DNA of 64,000 nucleotides from Chrysomallon squamiferum (taxonomy: Eukaryota > Mollusca > Gastropoda > Neomphalida > Peltospiridae): assembly GCA_012295275.1 (NCBI GenBank), contig CM022670.1, positions 30,021,938-30,085,937 on the forward strand. Direction: 5' to 3'. Of the stretch, positions 1 to 12,073 are shown piece by piece. Position 1 is the stretch's first letter; each line of letters opens with the position of its first letter. Below the pieces are notes generated by a model. That model was not told the origin of the DNA, made no database searches, and was given only the letters and a program-made list of their open reading frames with translations. The translations under genes were made by a program, and so were the position numbers.

Positions 1-745
1 ATAAAACTTCTTTTAATTGTAAGCAAAAAATTAATTGAAAAATTAAAAAAATCTAGCATTATTGATGTAAAATGATGACAGTTTGTTATTATTCTTTCAG
101 AATGAATTAAACTTTATGCACTAATAATTTTGTAGAAAAATATCCATACGTCAAGAAGGTTATCGGAAAAAGCAGTTTTGTTAAACAAATAAAATGGCAA
201 AAAAAAATATACAACAAAATATAATTTACGCTGAAAGATTTTAAAAGCTGGTGTGTACACGTATTGATTCATTTATTTCAAAAGCAGAACACATCAATTT
301 TAAAGGTATTTAAATGTCATCGAATCTTGCGTTTTACTATTTTTTCTATTGACGTTTGGGAGTATACTTTTAAGTTCACGAGATAAAAAAAAAAGTGTAT
401 TTAAAAGTCACGCAACAGTATGGCGAAGGCGAAAATCGTTCAATAGCAAAAGAATAATAAAATTATTGAAAGGGAAATTACACCTAATCTGACTTTGAAG
501 AACTCCCAATTTGCAACCTTTCTACATTCTTGTCTCATCCATCGAATTTCACAGTCAAAGGTAGCGTGCAATAAAGAATCGATCTGTAAGTAAAAGACGA
601 ATAAATAATATAATTTTATAGTTAAAATTGATTTGCCTGAGAACAACATTAAAGTGATGTGACCTGTAACTGAAAATTAAATTGAATTTTGAGAAGCGTT
701 ATAAAATTTAAATTCATAAATTCAACAGAAAGTTAGAGTAAATCT

Positions 746-748
<3 letters not shown>
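1..748. other. AT-rich sequence, no gene seen
   Basis: AT-rich non-repetitive sequence. The longest open frame here (minus strand, 69 codons) has no recognisable motif and no coding-like composition. I see nothing functional that can be supported. Confidence 0.6.
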
Positions 749-819
<71 letters not shown>

Positions 820-840
820 CTGTCTGTCTCTCTCTCACTC
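749..840. repeat. (TC)n microsatellite
   Basis: About 34 uninterrupted TC units (749-816), then a decayed tail with CG, TG and CA interruptions. This is one of five long (TC/GA)n tracts in the window (others at 24769, 42382, 58383 and 61055). Confidence 0.97.
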
Positions 841-899
841 AAAGAAAGAAGAAGAAAAAAAAGAACAACAATAAAATTAAAATAAAAACTTTATTGTAG

Positions 900-1190
900 A
901 TCTGAAACAGTTCAAATTATTTTACCTATCGCTGTACATAAGATAATTTTATCACCTTCATACACGCCTAGAACTGTTAAGATTAATATTTTAAACCTAA
1001 ACAGAACAATTTAAGTTACATTACCTGTTAAAAGTTTATTGCGTACCTATCTGCTTAGAACACTTTAAACTGTAGTACCTGTTTGTCTTTCTAGAACAAT
1101 TTAAATTTGATTACCTTCCTACATGCTTAAAACAGTTTAAATGTATTATCTACCTACTTGCCTAGAAAAGTTGAAAGTTTAAGATTACAT
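900..1190. repeat. degenerate tandem array, unit about 33-37 bp
   Basis: The sequence alternates a core like GAACAATTTAAA with a TTACCT box. Cores lie near 904, 971, 1004, 1029, 1058, 1094, 1131 and 1164, and TACCT-like boxes near 923, 953, 993, 1023, 1044, 1076, 1112 and 1151. Spacing is mostly 29-37 bp, with divergence and small indels between copies. This fits an old decayed minisatellite. The unit boundary and copy number (about 7-8) are estimates by eye. Confidence 0.65.
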
Positions 1191-1841
1191 CAACTTCTGC
1201 TCTAAATCACTATTATAAACAAATGTGTCTAGTTACAGAACGGCTGCTTGCTGTTGTAACGGTCCTTCTGTGTGAATACTTGCATGAAGAAGGTTAGTGA
1301 TTGAGGCAATATACCTTTTTTTTAAATCGTATTTTTCTTTTTTAATGCTTTGTTTAGTTTAAAATCGACATGTATAGATAGACAAGTATGTGTGTACACA
1401 CACGCACATTCATCCGTGTATCCACATAAAATATAGAAATATCCGCACATCCATACACATGTACATATTTGTTGATGGCTGGAATACTAAATGTGTTTCA
1501 CAGTAAGCTAAGTGATAATTGCGTGATCTAATTAAAACAGCAATGGCCGACCAATTCGGCAGCTTCTAAGGAATCAATTTCCGGTTTTCCGTCTGCTGAA
1601 AACACGGAGAGTTGCCAGGACTTGAATTTTGTATAATGGCTGATCAGTTTATTTTTGTCACTAAGCCATGCACTCAGACAGAGTTCTGCAATTTTCTGTT
1701 TTTCTGTTTTTCTTTTCTTCTTTACGGTATTTTACTTTACACTATACTTTATCATTCAGGATGGGCTAGTAGGCTTAGGTTCTCTCAATCGTCAGTGTGT
1801 ATTTATACGAAGACAATAATAATTAAAACAAACAAACAAAT

Positions 1842-1843
<2 letters not shown>
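1191..1843. other. intergenic, nothing supported
   Basis: Mixed AT-rich sequence with a short CA/CATA-rich patch near 1395-1465. The 100-codon plus-strand frame starting at 1612 runs into the following AAT repeat and encodes an isoleucine run, so it is not a gene. Confidence 0.6.
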
Positions 1844-1884
<41 letters not shown>

Positions 1885-1932
1885 GTAGTAATTATAATAA
1901 TAATAAATAAATAAATAAATAAATAAATAAAA
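1844..1932. repeat. (AAT)n then (AAAT)n compound microsatellite
   Basis: An AAT tract (about 1844-1883) is followed by a short degenerate bridge and then an AAAT tract (about 1903-1932). Confidence 0.95.
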
Positions 1933-2399
1933 AAGGAAGAAGAAAAAAGGTCTTCTTAAGTCAACAATCTTTCGTTTTAAAATTACTAAAAATAAAAAGA
2001 AGCTTTCGTTTAATGTTATGTGCTGGTTTTCTTTTCCTTCTTTCTTTCTTTTCTTTTTTCATTCTTGTGTATGTGTGTTCAACGCCCAGAAATTAAACAG
2101 CTTTTCACTTAGTACTCCTAAGGTCAAAACAGAGCTGAAATTATATTTGTTAAATATGTTTGTGCTTTTCTAATGATCCTTCAGGAATATGCACAAAACA
2201 TACTAAATTGAAAAAGAACGACGGGCCTGTTGCACAAACACTATTCGCAGGAGATTCAATTTTTACAAACAAATAATCTTCCTAAAAGTTGAATTTCATA
2301 AACATTATTTTGTATTTTTCTTTCTGAAAGATACCAAGAAATAATTGATTTAGCAATGTTGAATTTATTCTGAACAAAATACCTAAATATTCTGTCGTA

Positions 2400-2895
2400 A
2401 TCCTGAAATAATCTGAATCGTTTGTACAAACACATTTCAGTATTTTCTCTTTATCAGTCTGAATATTATTTCTTTATAATACTCAGTAATTTGTATAGAA
2501 CTCACTTGAATACTTTTTTTTATATGAGTCTGAATAGTGTTTACGAAACTAACTAGTTAAATATTTGTTGCTGTATAACTCCAATAGTTTTTGTACAAAA
2601 CTCACTTTAATATTATTTCTTTATGCGTCTGAATACATTATTTGTTTATAACTCTTATTTGTACAAAAATTTCTGAATAAAACTTAATAATTCGCATAAA
2701 ACTTACTTTAATATTATTTCTTTATAATAGTGAATAATTTGTACAAAACTTTCTTCTTTATAAACCCAAATAGCTAGCATAGGTACTTGAATACTATAAT
2801 CTTTTTGGATCTGAATAGAATTTACATTCACATCTCACTTGAATATATAAATAAAGATAATCATTATGAAGATAAATAATTTGTACAAACTTCGT
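2400..2895. repeat. degenerate tandem array, period about 23-25 bp
   Basis: A half-kilobase of repeated phrases of the type GAATAATTTGTACAAAACT and CACTTTAATATTATTTC. Anchors resembling GAATAN fall near 2414, 2439, 2461, 2485, 2508, 2532, 2557, 2582, 2608, 2631 and 2654, mostly 22-26 bp apart. Two kinds of monomer appear to alternate, giving a dimer of about 46-48 bp. The array decays and loses register after about 2670 but resumes near 2707-2880. No coding potential. Confidence 0.75.
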
Positions 2896-4179
2896 TTGTT
2901 TAATGAAATAATTAAATGGACAGTAGCATGCTGTTAGAATTTGATTCATTTTTAATATTAGCCCTGTTTATTAGTTGTAAACTTTAAATCATTTGTATAT
3001 TTTGTAATTAAATCTGAATAATCTACATATCAAACGTAAGTGAATTTTCTTCAAATAACTTGTAGTTTCAGAAATATCGGATCAATGAAATGGACTATGA
3101 TTTGAACAAATCAGACGAAAACTGGTTAATCTCAAGATTCAGCAGAATCGTCGTGTGTTTTCATTTGAGTGATTTGGTCGTCTTTTCGCAACGATGTGTA
3201 GACCTCTCCTTGTAAAGACTTGCTTTAAATTCATCGCGGCCACCAACAAGTGGATTGTTGATGAGCAACGAGAGAGCCATGCCACTTAGTGAAGAGATTT
3301 GTATGTGGGCGTTTTCTAGATATATATCAGCTGACGTTACTTCATCTGAATGATCTGCAGTTGTCTAGAACTTTCCATACTTCTTGTTTCTCTTTCGTTG
3401 TTTATTTATATAGCTTTGTTTTAGTAGCAGACATTTCTTACTGTTACTGATAGAGAGTAAGACATCTTGTTAAAACTGATCTTAATGTCTTGAACATTAC
3501 AACTGTCATCTTGTCTATTATATTAGTGACTGACTGACTGACTGTCTGATTATCTGTCGCTCTGTTTTCTCTTTCACTCCGTCTATCCATTTTTGTGTTT
3601 TATCTCTTTCATTTTCACTCGGACTATCTCTCGTTTTCACTGTCTCTGCCTCTGATTCTGCCTCTGATTCTGCTTCTGTTTCGTTCTTTTTCTCTCTCTA
3701 TCTATCTAATTATTTTCCCTTACCTCTCTCCCTCTAACTCACAAAACACAGATTTGAATACTCACCTTTATATCTCTAACTACTAAACACATCATCTTAA
3801 AAAAGGAAAAGATCTGATGATTTTCTTAATTTATTGGTTCGTCTTGATTAACGAAGCTAAAATCCATGTTTGCATGGGTCTTTCTTTCCTTGTCTATATT
3901 TTCCTTAAGGACAGTACGATACGTACAGAAGTACTGTTCAAGAAACGAAAGCATTTTTATTACAACAAAGAATTTTATAGCACATGGGTTAGACCGTTCT
4001 GATTGTATCAATTCTTATTTCCAAGCATGGAAATACTTGTGATATCAGTATGATTCGTGATTCTAAAATGTAATTGCTTTGTGGATTATTCGTTTTCTTT
4101 ATGCTTACAGAACTGTTTTCTTATGAAACTAAAGCTATGTATATATATATATATCAAAATAGCAATAATAATAATTAAG
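2896..4179. other. intergenic with a CT-rich patch
   Basis: Contains a TGAC-rich patch (3527-3545) and a polypyrimidine-rich stretch (about 3545-3735) whose translation is serine/leucine-rich and not a protein. A slightly GC-richer stretch at 3120-3300 includes the phrase GACCTCTCCTTGTAAAGA, similar to one at 28752-28770, so it may be part of a dispersed repeat. No gene supported. Confidence 0.55.
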
Positions 4180-4239
4180 AAATAAAATAAAATAAAATAA
4201 AATAAAATAAAATAAAATAAAATAAAATAAAATAAAAAT
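4180..4239. repeat. (AAAAT)n microsatellite
   Basis: About twelve uninterrupted pentanucleotide units. It is preceded by a short (AT)n tract at about 4138-4154. Confidence 0.96.
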
Positions 4240-5769
4240 CTTATTTATTCAATAGCTTCTTTTTTTTGTCTTATAAATATGGTTTCTTATGATAACCGAA
4301 ATCTTAGATAAACTGAATTTGGCTCTCTTGATTTACGTATATTTAAAAATATGTTTTCTAAAGAAAGTAAAGCTAAGAATTACTCATAGAATCAGCTAAA
4401 ATCGTAACCACAAAAAACTGACATTTATTCTAAAGTTTTATTAGGAAGTTCACTCCAAATTTCAGACATACTGAATATATTATTTCAAGCAGGCCCTCGA
4501 AAGAAACAATAAGCACTTTGAATTTTGTAAATTGGATAAATAGTTTGTGAGCTACGTCAAATCAAAGATGCTAAAATGCCCGATTTTTGAGAAACAGTTA
4601 TCCAGTAATTACGTTCCTATTGAAACAAAGGTGGCACCAGAAATATCAAATTTTTGCTGTTCTTGTACATTTAAGTTTCTAGTTTCAACAATTTTTATCC
4701 AATTGTTGTCAAATTTTGTATATATTAAAACAAAGACTATCAACATTTTATTATCCAATTTAATGACCTTGATCTTTTTACATATAATATAGAAACGCAC
4801 GCACCCATCTCTCAACAAATTTATATATAGTTGATCCCCACTTAATAAATAATTATGTATTGTATAGAGTATACAGCATACTAAATATTATATTTGATTT
4901 TAATAATAAAAAGTGTAATAATGTAAAACCAATAGACGAATGAATTGTTTCTAGCCCCTACAAGTACAATGGAACTAACAACCCAATACCCCTAACAAAC
5001 ATGGAATAAATTTGCCCGCCATTTTGAAAGAGAGAAGCGGAGAGTTTATTATAGTACTGAAGGGGGTTAATATTTTCAAAAATTACGCTAAAATTGTATT
5101 AATATCATAAAATAAACAGCATTAAACAAAATTAGATTTTGCATCTGTAAACCATCAGTTATTACATAATGGAAACAGCAATTAATCATCTTCTGAATTA
5201 TATAAGCTATTTTCATTACTGCAGAAGGAAAATACGTCATTTTAGTATTTGTTCGTCGTGCGTTCGGGATATCGGTTCAAAAACTGTGCAAGTAGTACTT
5301 CAGCCCTACATTATTTTGATCTGGAACTAATATATACTTGTTCAGAAGATGTTTATTTACATAACAGGAATAGTGATATCAATTTAATTACATTTTATTC
5401 CACGACAAATTCGTTTATTCCAGATTTTATCGAGCGATTATAGGGTAAAAATGACGTTGTTTTCACTATGATAACGTAATGCAGACAAGATTTTTCATCA
5501 AAATGAATACTCACTGGTTTATTTGTATGGACGGGCTGAAGGCATAATCGTTTGCTGAAGTGAACGGGTTCTTGGCCGCACAAAACAAAACGCGCGTATC
5601 GATTAACTCACTGTTTTATTTGTTTTATATATCTAAAACACAGCATTAATAACACGACACAATTACTGTAATATATTTTAATGACATTTAATGACCATGT
5701 GTTAATTTCTGTAAATAATATTAAAGCTCATTATGTACAATTTCAATTGAAAATGATGAACTGTTATCG
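4240..5769. other. intergenic, nothing supported
   Basis: AT-rich sequence without repeats longer than a few units. Short open frames on both strands (around 4547-4818 and 5249-5583) are mirror-image chance frames without motifs. Confidence 0.55.
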
Positions 5770-5826
5770 GTAAAACAAAGGAATTCGCCTAACATCATCT
5801 GGGTTTAGCGAACTCCCTCGTTTTAT
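5770..5826 (-). ncRNA. candidate precursor-miRNA hairpin
   Basis: Two 24-nt arms (5770-5793 and 5803-5826) are inverted copies matching at 18 of 24 positions, around a 9-nt loop (5794-5802). Four of the six mismatches (A versus C on the plus strand) become G-U wobbles if the minus strand is transcribed, so the fold favours a minus-strand RNA. Arm and loop length are in the range of an animal pre-miRNA. I do not recognise either arm as a known miRNA, and the lower stem beyond the arms pairs only partly. A chance inverted repeat remains possible. Confidence 0.3.
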
Positions 5827-7840
5827 GCATACTTGGTAAAAAAATCAAATTTTCAGCTTGTCTTGGATATAATTCCATGCAGATGATACTTCTGTAACAC
5901 AGCTTAATAAGAATTTTTTTTTTCTGGTTTGTATATTTTTTATAATTAAGATTGTAACAGCGAGAGAATCGGGAAAGTTTTGTTTGCTAAGAAGCTTTTT
6001 CTTTTGCTGCCGAGACGGCTTATTAAAATATTTATAACGAAAAAAAAGAGTAAAATAATAATAATAAAAACTAAAAAAACAAACAATAAAAACAGCAATA
6101 AAAAAAAAAATTAAATTAACAAACTAATAAAAGTAAATAAATAGGTAAATACATTTAAAAACAAAAAAAATAACAAATTAATTACAAAAAATAAAAAAAA
6201 TAAAAAACAACAACAACGAAACCCACTCCCACCAAAAACAAAACCGAAGCAGAGAAACAGAAAAAAACCCCGAAAAAAACAAACAACAACAACAATAACA
6301 ACAACAAAAAAACCTAATTAAAAGTATAAAAACAGTAGTTATAAATAATTATGTCAAAATAAAATAAAATGGAGCAAAATTAAATTATATAATAATTAAT
6401 AATAAATTACGGAAGAAGATATAATTCCAACATGCCATATTAATTAATATCTTTTCTTCTTAGCTTTAATTAAGAAAAATATATTGAAATGTATGGAAAG
6501 AAAGTCTGCCAGGCTGGAGAATTTATTCAACAGTTATGCTTTAGTGAAATAACTTTGAAGCCGTAACTCATCGACTTCCGATAAACCTTTGTTTGGCTAC
6601 ATAATAATCAACACACATGTACGGTATGAACTATTTATATAGTTAATTAAAAGTTCACCAGGGACAGTGAATATCCAGATGTGTGATTTGCGTGACAGTA
6701 TACATATCTAATTACTGTGTATCATTAAACATTATGGCTTCTTTGCATGTAGAGAAAATTCAGTGATAAAACTGGAGTAGACCAAAGAATGAAAATGTAA
6801 CTAATTTGTAAATCCTTGTCTCTCTCCCTCCCTCCCTCCCTTCTTCTCCCGCTCTCTCTATCTTTGTCTGTCTGTCTCTCGCTCTATGACTGTTTCTCTC
6901 TGTTTTTCTCTTTCTCTATCTTTCTACGTATGGCACTTTGTATCACTTTAAGTGTCACTGCGTAACCTTTATATTTTGTGACACTTTCTAAGACATCGTG
7001 AAAAACCCCGAAAAACAACTATACAATCTAAAATGCAATCAGAATGTAACCAAAAAAAAACCCAGTTAAAACAGTTTTATCCACATGTCTATAAAATCTG
7101 AACAAAACGTCTTCATATTTGGTTACAATCTGATGGAAATAGAAATTATTTCTTAATGTCGTGCATACTTCAGATTAAGACAAGCATCAAACTCGGTAGC
7201 AAAGAAAAACAGAAAACGTACATTCAGCTTTGTTGAGGATTCTTCAAGCAGTTAGCAATTAGATATTAGATAACAGGCTTCAGCATAAAAACCAAAAGAA
7301 GCAGGGTCGCAATTCTTGAATTCGTATACTAAATAAAAATGCTAGGGATATTATAAAACATTCGTAGTTCTAACTGTCCAGTACAAAACGAGTCACTTAT
7401 AATAAAGTATGTATTTTGATAGTTCCCGAAATATTAGTGGTTGAACATTCGAAGTCTCCATAATCAGGTTTTGGAATGTCCTTTGTTCCATGTTCCTTAG
7501 TAACCATTATTCGATATTCATAAAACCTGACCTTGTCCTACGAGGTTCAGTAAAAAGTATTCCAATGAGTGAGGACAATTTCTGTTTTGCTTTTTAAACA
7601 TATTAAAGAACACGTTTGCTAAACGATAATATTTACCCAAAGGATACGATTCAGTGAAAAGCAAAATTATTTTACAAACTTTTTTGTCTTGTCTTTCTCA
7701 CACCACACAGTAATTGCAGAGATCAGTTTGTCGACACAGTATTGAAATATACTTTACTGATTTCTAAACTTTTTTGTTCACTATATTTCATTTTGCACTA
7801 ATCTTGGTCAAGCGGTGTATTATTTTCATGTTTTCACTTA
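5827..7840. other. intergenic with A-rich and CT-rich patches
   Basis: About 6030-6330 is strongly A-rich on the plus strand, built of degenerate AAT, AAC and AAAC units. About 6818-6935 is pyrimidine-rich (CCCT, TCTG and CT units). The remainder is unique AT-rich sequence with no supportable gene. Confidence 0.55.
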
Positions 7841-9744
7841 ACAAAAAAAAAAAAAATAATAATGATAATAATAATAATAAAAAAAAAAATAATAATAATG
7901 ATAATAAAATAAGCACAGATACATACATGCAAAAAGCTTTATTGCAGAAACTGATCAATAAGCATTTTGTACTAAATCTGCTCAGTAATATTCTTTGAAG
8001 CAGATATACAAAATGTTAATTGTTAAAGCAAAAGGTCAAATTATTTAGAATATTGTAAGCCATTGAAATCAGCTGGACTGGAACTGTTTTAATAGCTTCG
8101 TCGAAGACATTATTTCAGAGCAAATAGTTTGTCTCTGTGTTTGTGTGTGTTTGTGTGTATGTGTGTGATTGTGTATGTGTTGTATGTAGGTACGTTCGTG
8201 TGTATTTATATACATACGCACATGCACAAACAAATCTAACCGAAAATCACACATAACACACACACACACAATCGTGTTTATTTATTTTTAAAGGTAGCAA
8301 AACCATTTTTTATACATATAATCCATATTTCTGAACAATATATCCTTTATTTCTTTTTTCTTCTAAAAGTTGCAAATACCTTGCAACGATGGCAGTATTT
8401 GATTCTTATTCGCGAATTTATTTGTAAAAAAAACACACCAAAAAGCAAAAGCATACGATTTTGAAAAGAACCTTCTCTCCATAATAATCATGTCGTTCTA
8501 CAGGCCACTTTGCTAATGAAAATCTCGGTTAATCGCAAACCTTGCAGCAAAGAAAACAAAAGAAAATAAACATCCACGTGTGGAATTTTTGGTTACAGAA
8601 GAAGAGAACATGAGGTTTATCTATCAAGATTACTTTCTGTTACAAATGGTGTCAAAACGAAACGTGACTTGGGTTATCAAAGCAGTGGTCATTATAACTG
8701 CATCTTTAAATAACTAACATGTGAGCAATCACGACCGTTGGATGTAACAAACTCCAAGGAACACATTTTACGAACATGTAAAGTAACGCGTATTTTGAAT
8801 CAAAGATGCTACCTTCTTTAAAAGAATCAGTTCTATGGAATCAGATGGACTAGTTGGTGAATTCATTTAGGCGTTTATTTAATAGGTATTGTTATCGCTA
8901 GAAAGATAATACTTTTAGACAAATGCTGACAGTGAGTAATATTGGAGATTCTCTGCGACTGTGAAGTCCTAAACATTTATTATTATTAATATTTTTAACT
9001 TAGAACTAAATCGTCTGTGACTCACTGTAGACAGATGAAAACAGAGTCATGCTGACTGAACAGTTCTTGGACTTCCTCTGACCTTGTGTAATGCGGTTAC
9101 ACTAAATTAATAAAAATATGTCAGGAATTAACACCGATATTCTCTCGACGCGCGAATGCTGCTGATTTCGTCATTCGGTGGTTAAGTCAGTGGCATCATG
9201 TGCCGAGCAGATATAGTTTATTTATTTCTGCTTAGACAACTGTCAATAACAATCAGCTTCAGTGGTAAACACAGTCTTAATGATGTTTCAGCGAAAACTA
9301 AACAGATGTATTCAGAATAAAACCCTGTTGCCGTACAAGAAACAATAAATGGTCATTAGAGAGAAATCATTGCTAGATTATATGAATACACAACTGACAC
9401 GAAGTTTTAAGGATCTGATAAAAACAAACCAACGTAACAACAACATCATCAACGACGACTGTAATAGCAACAACATCAATAATAATAGTAATAGTAATAA
9501 CAATGACAATTATAATAATTATAATAATGATAATAAAAATGATGATGGTAACTGTGATGATGGAAGACAATAATAATAATAATAATAATAATTTACTATA
9601 TTTACTGTAAAATTAAAAATTTAGTAATTAAAATTGTGTTTTGTGATTCAGCATAATTTTTATTTCAAATTACATATACGAATCTCTAAAAGCCAACATC
9701 CAGCGCATTTTAAGTAAAAATAGTAATCACCACATTAAGACTGT

Positions 9745-9746
<2 letters not shown>
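7841..9746. other. intergenic with several short microsatellites
   Basis: Holds A-tract/AAT repeats (about 7843-7910), an imperfect GT-rich tract (about 8136-8190), a CA tract (about 8256-8270), degenerate AAC/AAT trinucleotides (about 9428-9535) and (AAT)n at 9570-9592. The open frames here are repeat translations. Nothing coding is supported. Confidence 0.6.

Positions 9747-9784
<38 letters not shown>
9747..9784. repeat. (AC)n microsatellite
   Basis: Nineteen uninterrupted AC units. Confidence 0.97.
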
Positions 9785-9787
<3 letters not shown>

Positions 9788-11004
9788 AATATATACATAG
9801 ACACACTGAATTAATTAAAAGTCTGTCAATACATTGCTGAGTAAACGATAATTTTTTATTTATAATTTATTAATATACTTTTTTTTTCTTCTGTTTAGTG
9901 ATAATTTGTAATAGACTTATAAGGAGCTGTGTAGAAAATAATCTACATGCATTACGTTTGGAAATCACAGATAAAGGAAAACAGCATCCACATTCTTAAT
10001 GCTCAAATAAAATAGCTACATATGTACTTACGGTTATTTTATGTATGCGTATATTATATCTGAATATGTTTCTGTCTGTCTGTATGTACATATCTGTCGG
10101 TGTGTTTATATGGTATGTATATATGTATATGAATGTATGACAGAATCTTCCAATAAATGTGTTTTGATCATGACCGTGCTTTTGATGAATGTCAAATGGT
10201 CTTCTTAAATGGTAAAACTAAAATAAAAATAAAAATAATAAAAAAAATAACTGTATTGTCTAAATCACGTATTTGGGTTATGCCAAGTCACTCCAGTAAT
10301 AATTGATTTCCAAACCAAAAAGTTCCAACCTCTCTCTTTCTGACATTGTTACAAAACTTGAAAGACGTTCAGACGTTAACGCATGGTAAGTACTGTGTGC
10401 AATTTTAATATTATAAATATCTGTTTGGAATCGATCACAGCAACAGCATTCATCTTGTCACTGGTGCAGTCAGACGCGCAGTAACATAATACACAGATTA
10501 CAGAACAATCAATCAAACAAAGAAAAAAAGAAATCGCTCAGTTTAATGTAATTTTGTATGTACTTCATATTAACATCAGTTTAGTGGACAGTACAGAAGT
10601 TTATTACCCAACCGAACGACGTTAACTTTTCTATCTCCGACTTATTGATTAATAATACTTGCTGCAAATAAACAAACTTTAACATATTAAGTCTAATAAA
10701 GATGCGTGCATTATTGTTTGAATTGTTTTCCTTCCTGTTAATTGTTATTTTTTATTTGCCCGTTCGGAGACAGTTTTTTAATTTTTTACATTATTTCGAA
10801 TGCTTATTTTCCTGTAATAGCTAAACTAACTGCACGTTATGATTCTGTAATTTTTTCAAAGGTTCCATTCTATTATTATTTGTCAAATGTACTTTAAAAT
10901 CAAACTTAGTGTTCTAAACATATATAAATGCTACAAATACATTACCCCCAAAAAACAAAAAGTAATCAAGGAATCAAGTACCCCCAAAGAAGCGAAAAAC
11001 CAAC
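9785..11004. other. intergenic, nothing supported
   Basis: Unique AT-rich sequence with a TGTATG-rich patch (10080-10140) and an A-rich patch near 10220-10250. No open frame worth calling. Confidence 0.55.
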
Positions 11005-11096
11005 AAAACAACAACACCAACAACATCAACAACAGCAACAACAACAACATAATAACAATAATAATAATGATGATGATGATGATGATGATGATAATG
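11005..11096. repeat. (AAC)n-(AAT)n-(GAT)n compound trinucleotide repeat
   Basis: Successive blocks of AAC, AAT and GAT units with few interruptions. They produce poly-Q, poly-N, poly-D, poly-M and (on the minus strand) poly-S/poly-L frames that are artefacts. Confidence 0.93.
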
Positions 11097-11839
11097 GTAA
11101 GTGTGTAAAATGAAATATAAAGAAATAATATGAAAAATTATTTAAATTAAAACATCCATCAAACGAAAAGCAATACTTCACTTGTTGTTTCTTTATATAG
11201 CAAATACGACAGGTCTTTCGAAACACAGCATCAACAATAATATTTTAATTTTTATCATAAATCATAGAATAGGAGATATTTTAAAAAAGAAATTAACTCA
11301 TCTTGCTCATAAGACAAACTACGTTTTTCACTTTTAAATGTCTGCATCTGCTACAACGAGTTTACAAATGTCTAACAATTGTTTAGTGTTTAAAACACAT
11401 ACACATACAATTTGTGCCTTTGATGATATGCTATGCATGTTCTGTGTATAATCATGTAAGTTTTCTCTTTTATTTCATGAATCATTTCTTCTTTGCTGAG
11501 GTAAATGCATAAAGTTTGTATCAAAGCAAATAACCTTACTTTTAGAAATAGCTCATACATTCTCATTATTTCCGTGAAAACAACAATCTTTGGCAATCCG
11601 ATCACCTGTGGCCTGAAGCTCGCAGATTGTAATTTTAAGACAGAAATATCCACGGATAATGCACCTCTTCTCGCCGAACAGGCCTCCGATTATAACCAAT
11701 AATGCATTCTGACACCACTAATAACCTATTTTTTAACATTCAACGAGTATTTCGCGCAATTATCCCAAATAGGCGCAGCATACAATGGTGCGGCGGTTAT
11801 CATGAAAACCACGATTAGATTTCCCATCTGGATGGGATA

Positions 11840-12073
11840 TTAAGAATCCATTTTGGTCAGCTCGTTTGCCGGTGAACGCTTTCGAACGGCCCATCTAGCG
11901 CGTGTGTTGTAAAGATCTCTAAACTTTAGAAACCCTGTGTTTAACGTGTAATTAATATGGCGGCCTGGAAGATCAACTGCTTGAGAAGAGTTGTTATATG
12001 TGTTTGATGAGACCATAGATAACGTTGCCCTTCGTAATTTGACCGGCACCGTACTAATAAGCGAAGACGGATT
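11840..12073 (-). other. candidate terminal coding exon (unrecognised)
   Basis: On the minus strand the frame is open from a possible acceptor (CAG at 12076-12074, with a CT-rich tract upstream that is the complement of GAGAGAGAG at about 12100-12114) to a TAA at 11842-11840. This gives about 77 codons with mixed, protein-like composition and a basic stretch ending in KMDS. The stretch 11620-12110 is clearly richer in G+C and CpG than its surroundings. I recognise no family and no upstream exon is identified. It could equally be a conserved non-coding element or a CpG-rich promoter, so confidence is low. Confidence 0.15.
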
